A DNA stretch of 64,000 nt from Bacillus bingmayongensis (GTDB taxonomy: Bacteria; Bacillota; Bacilli; Bacillales; Bacillaceae_G), in contig NZ_AKCS01000005.1 in NCBI RefSeq assembly GCF_000299035.1, positions 372,001 to 436,000 on the forward strand, written 5' to 3'. Shown piece after piece: positions 58,657-64,000 of the stretch (the stretch's first letter is position 1; each line of letters begins with the position of its first letter). Position numbers and translations under genes: made by a program. A model generated the notes under the pieces. The model searched no databases and was not told where the DNA came from. It saw only the letters and a program-made list of their open reading frames with translations.

Positions 58657-59496
58657 CTCTGCTAAATACATAAAACCAATTGCTCCTGGTCCTGTATGAG
58701 TACTTATAATTGGAGTTGTATAAAAAATCTCTGATTGTGTGAATCCACTAACTTTTTCAACAGCTGCTTTTACACTTTCTGCTAGCGGAAGTGCTTTTGC
58801 ATGTGGAATCGCAACTGCTTTTACTACTTTCCCAGCTGTATCTTGCTCAAATAATTTCGCTAAAGTTTTTACAATTTGCCCTTGGCTACGTACTTTTGTT
58901 ACAGGGTTATATACACCATCTTCAAGGCTAGCAATCGGTTTAATATTTAATAATGAACCAATAAATGCTTTTCCTTTTCCAATACGTCCACCTTTGACTA
59001 AATTTTCTAACGTATCCACAACTACATATAAACGAGTATTTTTTCTTACTTCATCAAGACGTTTTAAAATATCTTCTAACGAGCGTTCTTCTTGTGCCAT
59101 TTTTGCAGCTTCAAGTACTTGATATGCTAAACCATGAGTAATAAATTGAGAATCAACAACCGTAACCTTTGTTTCTGTCATTGATGCAGCACTATTTGCC
59201 GTTGCAACTGTACCACTCATTCCACTTGTCATATGAATAGAAAGCACCTGACTTCCATCTTCTCCTAGCTTTTCATACATCTCTACAAATGATCCCATAG
59301 CAGGTTGTGATGTCTTTGGTAATTCTTCTGATTTCGCCATTTCTTCGATAAATTCATCGGGTTGTAAATCTACTCTATCTAAGTATGTTTGTCCATTTAC
59401 AGAAATAGATAATGGGATAACATGAATATCATATTTCTCAATCACATCTTGTGATAAATCAGCCGTTGAATCTGTTACAATTTTAATTTTTTGCAT
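58654..59496 (-). CDS. DegV family fatty-acid-binding protein
   Basis: The 280-residue protein matches DegV: IVTDSTADLSQDVIEKYD at the start, TSQPAMGSFVEMYEKL with the fatty-acid carboxylate contact, ISMTSGMSGT-type wording (SIHMTSGMSGTVATANSA) and GGRIGKGKAFIGSLLNIKP. Such proteins bind fatty acids; FakB relatives present them to the kinase FakA for phosphorylation. GAAGAAG precedes the ATG. It stands alone. Confidence 0.93.
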   Translation of the reverse strand: MQKIKIVTDSTADLSQDVIEKYDIHVIPLSISVNGQTYLDRVDLQPDEFIEEMAKSEELPKTSQPAMGSFVEMYEKLGEDGSQVLSIHMTSGMSGTVATANSAASMTETKVTVVDSQFITHGLAYQVLEAAKMAQEERSLEDILKRLDEVRKNTRLYVVVDTLENLVKGGRIGKGKAFIGSLLNIKPIASLEDGVYNPVTKVRSQGQIVKTLAKLFEQDTAGKVVKAVAIPHAKALPLAESVKAAVEKVSGFTQSEIFYTTPIISTHTGPGAIGFMYLAE

Positions 59497-59604
59497 ATTT
59501 TACTTCTTCCCTTTCCAATACGCTCTCCTTGTTATTATACTAGTATTCCTAATGCTTTCAACCATTTGAAAGCATTTTTCAGTAAAAATCTTCTGTTTTA
59601 TAGC

Positions 59605-59640
59605 TAAAAAGAAAACGACAGAGCACATTTGCCCTGTCTT
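59605..59640 (-). terminator. Terminator of the 83-residue protein gene
   Basis: GACAGGGC and GCTCTGTC pair with one wobble around a six-base loop and run into TTTTCTTTTT on the minus strand. Confidence 0.76.
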
Positions 59641-59648
59641 ATTTTAGA

Positions 59649-59900
59649 CTATGCATTTTTTTCAAGTGAATTTGTTTGATACACATTCGAATAGTCATTC
59701 CACTTTAAGCAACTTTGTAAATATTCGCGAAAAGAGTATGAGAATCTCGGTTGTTTTTGTTTTTGAATTTTGGCAATAAATAGTTGAAGACGTGACTGAA
59801 TTAGAAATGCTAATGGATGTTGTGCTTGTAGGACAGGGATTTCAAATATTTTGACACAATTCCCTGTTGAATGGGTGAAATAAAAACTTTTCATAATCAC
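59649..59900 (-). CDS. Small hypothetical protein, GTG start
   Basis: The 83-residue protein (KSFYFTHSTGNCVKIFEIPV, then HPLAFLIQSRLQLFIAKIQ) is soluble and mixed in structure, with a single cysteine. GTG at 59900 follows AGAGG; an ATG two codons later is an alternative. A terminator follows, so it is a self-contained unit. No family is recognised. Confidence 0.62.
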   Translation of the reverse strand: MIMKSFYFTHSTGNCVKIFEIPVLQAQHPLAFLIQSRLQLFIAKIQKQKQPRFSYSFREYLQSCLKWNDYSNVYQTNSLEKNA

Positions 59901-60041
59901 GATATCAATCCTCTTTTTTATTGGATTTATAACTTCAGTATAAACTTACAATGGTGAAAAGTTTGTCTAAATTTCGGAGATTCTATAATTTTTTTCTTCT
60001 TTATATTGTATACGATTACAAGTATAGTATAACAAATAAAT

Positions 60042-60073
60042 AAAAAAAGTGCCTTTATAATGAGGCACTTTTT
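60042..60073 (-). terminator. Terminator of the tat operon
   Basis: AAAGTGCCT and its complement form a nine-pair stem with a seven-base loop and a run of seven T on the minus strand. It includes the tatC stop region. Confidence 0.84.
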
Positions 60074-60807
60074 GATTCTGTATTCATTTCTCGTTTTATT
60101 TTCCGCTTATAAACAAGCTTTGATGCTGTAATACTTAATTCATAAATTACAAGAAGAGGTACCGCTACTGAAAAATCAGAAATAAAGTCTGGTGGTGTAA
60201 TACAAACAGCGATAACAATTAAAATAAAATACGCATACCTTCTCACTTTTTGAAGTGCTATTGGATTGAGGACCCCTATGCTTGTTAAAAACATCGCAAC
60301 GACGGGAAGTTCAAAAATCACTGCAAACGGTACAGTCATATTCATCACAAATGAAAAATACTTTTCCGTCGTAAACATTGTTTGAAACATATCATCACCA
60401 AGACTCATTAAAAATTGCAAAACAAATGGTAAAATTAAAAAATAGCCAAAGCAAAGTCCGCCAATAAACAATAAAAATAATGCCGGTATATAAAGAATCG
60501 TCATTTTTCGTTCATGCTGATGTAATGCTGGTTTGACAAATAACCAAATTTGTAATGCTGCGATTGGTATTGTACATACAATCGAAAAAACAGCCGCTAT
60601 CACAAAATAAATCCATAAAATATCACTCGGACCTAAAACAGTTAATTTCATATTTAAATCTTTTACGATAAAATTATATATTTCTTTCGTAAACGAAAAA
60701 CCAATGACAATAAAAAATAGAAACGTCAGCGCTGTTATAATGAGTCGCTTTCTTAACTCACCAAGATGCTCTGTGACACTCATTTCTTGATTGCCCACTC
60801 TTATCAC
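60055..60807 (-). CDS. tatC: Twin-arginine translocase subunit TatC
   Basis: The 250-residue protein has six membrane segments and the TatC signature near the N-terminus (EHLGELRKRLIITALTF), plus PFAVIFELPVVAMFL and the conserved ITPPDFISDFSVAVPL. It receives twin-arginine signal peptides of folded proteins. The start is uncertain: GTG at 60807 lies five bases after AAGGA. An earlier GTG and an ATG nine codons in are alternatives. It follows tatA, so the two encode a minimal TatA-TatC system. Confidence 0.94.
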   Translation of the reverse strand: MIRVGNQEMSVTEHLGELRKRLIITALTFLFFIVIGFSFTKEIYNFIVKDLNMKLTVLGPSDILWIYFVIAAVFSIVCTIPIAALQIWLFVKPALHQHERKMTILYIPALFLLFIGGLCFGYFLILPFVLQFLMSLGDDMFQTMFTTEKYFSFVMNMTVPFAVIFELPVVAMFLTSIGVLNPIALQKVRRYAYFILIVIAVCITPPDFISDFSVAVPLLVIYELSITASKLVYKRKIKREMNTESKSASL

Positions 60808-60858
60808 CACATTCCTTACTCACTGGAAAGCCATAAGCTCAAAATAATCTAGTGAAGC

Positions 60859-61026
60859 TTATTTCTTTCCCTCTGTATCATCATGCAATCCTTTTGTAGA
60901 CTTTTTAAATTCTTTTAACGTTTCTCCAAATGCCCGTCCAATTTCAGGTAACTTTTTAGGACCAAAAATAATTAAAGCGAGTACCAAAATTAATATTAAA
61001 CCTGGAAATCCAATGTTCATTGGCAT
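60859..61026 (-). CDS. tatA: Twin-arginine translocase subunit TatA
   Basis: A 55-residue protein is encoded, below usual length cut-offs. [20 protein letters not shown] is the membrane helix, [20 protein letters not shown] the hinge and amphipathic helix of TatA, and the tail is charged. It forms the pore of the Tat system with TatC encoded 50 bases downstream. AAGGGGGAAG precedes the ATG. The Glu/Lys-rich tail is short, like B. subtilis TatAy. Confidence 0.94.
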   Translation of the reverse strand: MPMNIGFPGLILILVLALIIFGPKKLPEIGRAFGETLKEFKKSTKGLHDDTEGKK

Positions 61027-61218
61027 ATTTCTTCCCCCTTATTGTCGCTTAATTTCATTTTGTCAAAAAAGTTTGTAAACGTCAATGTATCCGCTATCTT
61101 TTGTCAAAAAAATTCAAAAATATAATCAATTAAACAATTTTCATTTTCTATTTCTTTCGTATATGATATTGTAAAAGAAAATACATCTTATTTCATCATG
61201 TGAGAAAGGATTCGACTC

Positions 61219-61875
61219 ATGACTCAAAAAGTAACACGGATGACAAGGTTTGTAAAAGAAGAAATTGCCAACGCGATTACCCATGGCATCGGTGCCATTT
61301 TAAGTATTCCGGCTTTGATTATATTAATTATTCATGCCTCAAAGCATGGCACAGCTTCTGCTGTTGTTGGATTTACCGTTTACGGTGTAAGCATGTTTCT
61401 ACTATATTTATTTTCGACGCTATTACACAGCATCCACCATCCAAAAGTAGAAAAGTTATTTACGATTTTAGATCACTCCGCCATCTATCTATTGATTGCT
61501 GGCACATATACACCATTTTTACTGATTACTCTGCGAGGTCCACTTGGCTGGACATTACTTGCAATTATTTGGACGCTTGCTATCGGTGGGATTATTTTTA
61601 AAATTTTCTTTGTACGACGTTTTATCAAAATGTCAACACTGTGCTACATCATTATGGGATGGCTCATTATCGTCGCCATCAAACCACTTTATGAAAACTT
61701 AACCGGGCACGGATTTTCACTATTGTTAATCGGTGGGATTCTATATTCCGTAGGAGCAATCTTCTTCCTTTGGGAAAAACTCCCCTTCAACCATGCAATT
61801 TGGCATCTTTTTGTATTAGGTGGTAGCACAATGATGTTTTTCTGCGTATTGTTTTATGTATTGCCTGTTGCATAA
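61219..61875 (+). CDS. hlyIII: Haemolysin III family protein (PAQR)
   Basis: The 218-residue membrane protein has seven hydrophobic segments and the PAQR/HlyIII pattern: EEIANAITHGIGAILSIPAL, LLHSIHHPKVEKLFTILDHS and the C-terminal HAIWHLFVLGGS, whose histidines probably bind zinc. B. cereus haemolysin III is reported at 219 residues, almost the same. It was reported to form pores in red cells, though the family may chiefly act in lipid or stress signalling. GAGAAAGGA precedes the ATG. Confidence 0.93.
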   Translation: MTQKVTRMTRFVKEEIANAITHGIGAILSIPALIILIIHASKHGTASAVVGFTVYGVSMFLLYLFSTLLHSIHHPKVEKLFTILDHSAIYLLIAGTYTPFLLITLRGPLGWTLLAIIWTLAIGGIIFKIFFVRRFIKMSTLCYIIMGWLIIVAIKPLYENLTGHGFSLLLIGGILYSVGAIFFLWEKLPFNHAIWHLFVLGGSTMMFFCVLFYVLPVA

Positions 61876-61908
61876 AAAAAGTCTCAGCTTTTTCAAGCTG
61901 AGACTTTT
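61874..61908. terminator. Bidirectional terminator between hlyIII and plsC
   Basis: AAAGTCTCAGCTT and its perfect complement flank a four-base loop, with A and T runs on both strands between the converging genes. Confidence 0.9.
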
Positions 61909-61911
61909 CTA

Positions 61912-62631
61912 TTACTTATGTAATTGAGCTGCAATAATATCTTTCGTATACTGCGTTAGTTCTTTAACATCCATACTTGCATATTGCTCCGGTGTAATTG
62001 GTTTTGAAATGGTTACTGTTGCCTGCGCAGGCTTCATACAATTTCCATTTGCTTCAAACATCTTATATGTTCCATCCAGTGTTACCGGCAATATAGCCAC
62101 ACCCGATTTTACCGCAAGATGAAAACTCCCTGCTTTAAAATCTCCCATTTCACCGCCTTTACTGCGCGTTCCTTCTGGGAAAATTACAATTGAATGACCA
62201 TTCTTTAATAATTCGATTCCATCTTTAATAGCTTGAAGAGACTGACGACGATCACTGCGATCCATAAACACACAATTCATCAATTCCATCCAAGTTGGTA
62301 CAAGCGGAAATTTCTTAATTTCTGCTTTTGAAACAAATCCAATTGGTTTATTTAAGTACCCAAGTAAAACTGGAATATCCATGTCACTTTGATGATTACT
62401 TACAACAAGTACAGGCTTATCTTTCGGCACATTTTCAAGTCCGTTTACTTGTACAGTCGATCCGGCTACACGAACCATTTTCTTACCAAACCAGTTTGTT
62501 GTTTTATACACGAGGCGATCTTTTTCTTGTGGCGACATCGTATTTGCTTTACGCTTTATACGCCATAACCTCGGTGTAATACCAATTACAATTAAAATTA
62601 AATAAAAGATTTTAAAAAACGTTTGAATCAT
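61912..62631 (-). CDS. plsC: 1-acyl-sn-glycerol-3-phosphate acyltransferase
   Basis: The 239-residue membrane-bound enzyme adds the second acyl chain to make phosphatidic acid. The catalytic motif VVSNHQSDMDIP (HX4D), the substrate motif IVIFPEGTRSKGGE and a hydrophobic N-terminal anchor are visible. GGGGGTTC precedes the ATG. It stands alone between two terminators. Confidence 0.92.
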   Translation of the reverse strand: MIQTFFKIFYLILIVIGITPRLWRIKRKANTMSPQEKDRLVYKTTNWFGKKMVRVAGSTVQVNGLENVPKDKPVLVVSNHQSDMDIPVLLGYLNKPIGFVSKAEIKKFPLVPTWMELMNCVFMDRSDRRQSLQAIKDGIELLKNGHSIVIFPEGTRSKGGEMGDFKAGSFHLAVKSGVAILPVTLDGTYKMFEANGNCMKPAQATVTISKPITPEQYASMDVKELTQYTKDIIAAQLHK

Positions 62632-62696
62632 ATAGAACCCCCACCTATTATCACTCCGTCATTCATTATACTAGACAAACGAAGGAAAAAGAAGAA

Positions 62697-62730
62697 AAAA
62701 TGTCCAAACGACAAGCGTTTGGACATTTTT
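62697..62730 (-). terminator. Terminator of azoR
   Basis: AAAATGTCCAAACG and its complement form a stem of 14 pairs around a five-base loop, with T residues beyond on the minus strand. Confidence 0.88.
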
Positions 62731-62742
62731 GAGTTTTCTATA

Positions 62743-63378
62743 TTAGAAACGTTTTGCTACTTCACGTGCATTTGCAATTGCTGCTTCTTTAATTTCCTGT
62801 GCTTTTTCAGGATTTGCATTCATTCCTTCAACTGCAAGGTATTCTGTATCAGATACACCCATAAATCCTAATACAGCATTTAGGTGGTTACGACCGAAGT
62901 CCATTGCTGCGTAAGGTCCTTCAGAATATACGCCGCCTGTTGCCTGAATGTGAAGTGCTTTTTTACCTTCTAATAAACCAACTGGTCCGTTTTCAGTATA
63001 TTTAAATGTTTTACCTGCGATGGATAAGTTATCTAAGTATGCTTTTACTACTGGTGGATAGCTAAAGTTCCACATTGGTGTTACAAATACATAGCGATCA
63101 GCATTCATAAATGTTTCTAGGTTTGTGTTCATTGCCGCGATTTTTTGTTGTTGACTTTCACTTAATGTTTCAAAACCTTCACCTGCTGCAAATTTACCCC
63201 AAGCAGCAAATACTTCAGCATCAATTGCTGGTACAGTTGTATTAAATAAGTCAATTGTTACTACTTCATCTTGTGGATGTTCATTTTTATATGCTTCGAT
63301 AAAAGCTTCCCCTACTGCCATACCGAAAGATGCTTCTGCAGAGTTTGGATTTGCTGTAATAAATAGTACTTTTGTCAT
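62743..63378 (-). CDS. azoR: FMN-dependent NADH-azoreductase
   Basis: The 211-residue flavodoxin-fold enzyme reduces azo dyes and quinones with NADH. It has the FMN phosphate-binding start VLFITANPNSAEASFGMAVG, the motif TPMWNFSYPPVVKAYLDNL and IQATGGVYSEGPYAAMDFG. In Bacillus such genes answer to thiol-reactive compounds through MarR/DUF24 regulators. A perfect palindrome upstream supports that. GGGAGAG precedes the ATG. Confidence 0.94.
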   Translation of the reverse strand: MTKVLFITANPNSAEASFGMAVGEAFIEAYKNEHPQDEVVTIDLFNTTVPAIDAEVFAAWGKFAAGEGFETLSESQQQKIAAMNTNLETFMNADRYVFVTPMWNFSYPPVVKAYLDNLSIAGKTFKYTENGPVGLLEGKKALHIQATGGVYSEGPYAAMDFGRNHLNAVLGFMGVSDTEYLAVEGMNANPEKAQEIKEAAIANAREVAKRF

Positions 63379-63434
63379 TTTTATTCTCTCCCTTAATGAT
63401 TATCTTTAATTTGAGATTTTTAATTAAAAAGTAA

Positions 63435-63457
63435 ATTACTTACCTTATGTAAGTAAT
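63435..63457. promoter_or_regulatory. Palindromic operator upstream of azoR
   Basis: ATTACTTAC-CTTAT-GTAAGTAAT is a perfect nine-base inverted repeat with a five-base spacer. It lies 57 bases before the azoR ATG in otherwise AT-rich sequence. The form is that of a MarR/HxlR-type dimer site. No regulator gene is adjacent. Confidence 0.68.
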
Positions 63458-63552
63458 AATACAAAAACATCTCCCTAATGTCAATAAAAAATAGCTACTT
63501 TTTTTTCGTAAGTTAATATAATTATTCATCACTTGTTTTTTGCCTCATATAG

Positions 63553-63586
63553 AAAAAGCTATCTCCTTTCGTGGAGATAGCTTTTT
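63553..63586 (-). terminator. Terminator of the penicillin-binding protein gene
   Basis: AAAAAGCTATCTCC and its perfect complement flank a six-base loop, with T residues beyond on the minus strand. Confidence 0.9.
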
Positions 63587-63594
63587 GTTAGCTA

Positions 63595-64000
63595 TTACTT
63601 TTGAAAAATATGTTTCACTTTCTCACCCGGTACGTTACTTCCACCTCGACCTTTTACGTCCTCGATCATCATCGTTACAATCATGTTTGGTGAATTTGCA
63701 TCAAAAGCAGCGAACCATCCAAGTTCTTTTCCCTCTGCTTCTTTTGATTCTTTTAACTCAGCTGTTCCCGTTTTTCCAGCGAGAGTCATTCCATCAATCT
63801 TAGCGATTTTCCCTGTACCATCTTCATCATTAATTACTTTTGTTAACGCATTTTTTAATATATCTTGGTTTCCTTTAGAAATTACATTTTCTTTCCAAGG
63901 TTTAGCTTGTTTATCATCTTTAATTAAGTGTGGAGACGGTATATCACCTTCATTTACAATTGGTGCATATGTTAATGCTAAATGAAGAGGTGTCATTAAT
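63595..64000 (-). CDS. Class B penicillin-binding protein, C-terminal part (5' truncated by window edge)
   Basis: About 134 C-terminal residues of a transpeptidase domain are seen. MTPLHLALTYAPIVNEGDIP, PWKENVISKGNQDILKNAL and the third active-site motif LAGKTGTAELK (KTG) are characteristic of class B PBPs of the PBP3/MecA type. The SxxK and SxN motifs lie beyond the window. It makes cross-links in peptidoglycan. Resistance properties cannot be judged from this part. Confidence 0.9.
   Translation of the reverse strand, partial: LMTPLHLALTYAPIVNEGDIPSPHLIKDDKQAKPWKENVISKGNQDILKNALTKVINDEDGTGKIAKIDGMTLAGKTGTAELKESKEAEGKELGWFAAFDANSPNMIVTMMIEDVKGRGGSNVPGEKVKHIFQK

Noticed and set aside
61200-61601. 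A 133-codon frame overlapping hlyIII on the same strand
   Set aside because: It is another reading phase of haemolysin III, with Cys/Tyr/Arg-rich composition and no membrane pattern of its own.

Overview
The window is a 64-kb stretch of a low-GC Firmicute chromosome, almost certainly a member of the Bacillus cereus group. The pointers are the yodM-yozD-yodN-yozE-yokU-kamA-yodP-yodQ-yodR-yodS-yodT synteny block shared with B. subtilis, a sigma-54 regulator inserted into that block as in B. thuringiensis and B. anthracis, a haemolysin III gene, a bcr1-like repeat flanked by TTTAT, a globin-fold sporulation kinase resembling BA2291, and strong AGGAGG-type ribosome sites with many TTG and GTG starts. 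No tRNA, rRNA, CRISPR array, prophage or plasmid backbone was seen. Both ends cut genes: a cation diffusion facilitator on the left and a class B penicillin-binding protein on the right.

1-6.2 kb: end of a cation efflux gene, a PAP2 phosphatase, Spo0M, a Ser/Thr kinase coupled to a tiny Ser/Arg-rich protein, then small Yod/Yoz proteins and kamA-yokU. 6.2-12.8 kb: the lysine (kam) locus. KamA makes beta-lysine and YodP acetylates it; YodQ, YodR/S and YodT probably process it further. kamA has a near-perfect sigma-54 promoter, and the sigma-54 activator KamR is encoded just upstream. 13-22 kb: a YjcZ-like spore peptide, a DUF4397 protein, an orphan sporulation histidine kinase, YueI, an aldehyde dehydrogenase, a CorC-type membrane protein, RacA (chromosome anchoring in sporulation), and a hybrid-cluster protein behind an FNR-like box.

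22.5-26.2 kb: a two-gene McrB/McrC-like restriction module (AAA ATPase plus DUF2357/PD-(D/E)XK nuclease), the best candidate for a defence system here. 26-34 kb: amino acid permease, osmoprotectant-type ABC transporter with a fused permease/binding protein, and several small genes. 34.4-41.7 kb: gluconate genes gntK-gntP-gnd and an RpiR-type regulator, split by a GntR/ABC module and a beheaded metallophosphoesterase. 41.7-49.2 kb: a bcr1-like element, a two-component pair with a cysteine-rich GAF sensor, a CtsR-controlled small heat-shock gene, a nudix hydrolase, nicotinamidase, an AraC regulator, a lipoprotein, nitroreductase and D-amino acid transaminase.

49.26-50.62 kb: an intact IS3-family (IS150-like) insertion sequence with a 3-bp TTA duplication, sitting in the loop of the terminator of a siderophore-binding lipoprotein gene. 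51-64 kb: a signal-peptide-less amidase with SH3 domains, asparagine synthetase, a second Hsp20 with a sigma-K-like promoter, a Sco copper protein, an MBL-fold hydrolase, DegV, TatA/TatC, haemolysin III, PlsC, an azoreductase behind a perfect palindrome, and the PBP fragment. Most genes lie on the minus strand in short operons closed by clear hairpin terminators.
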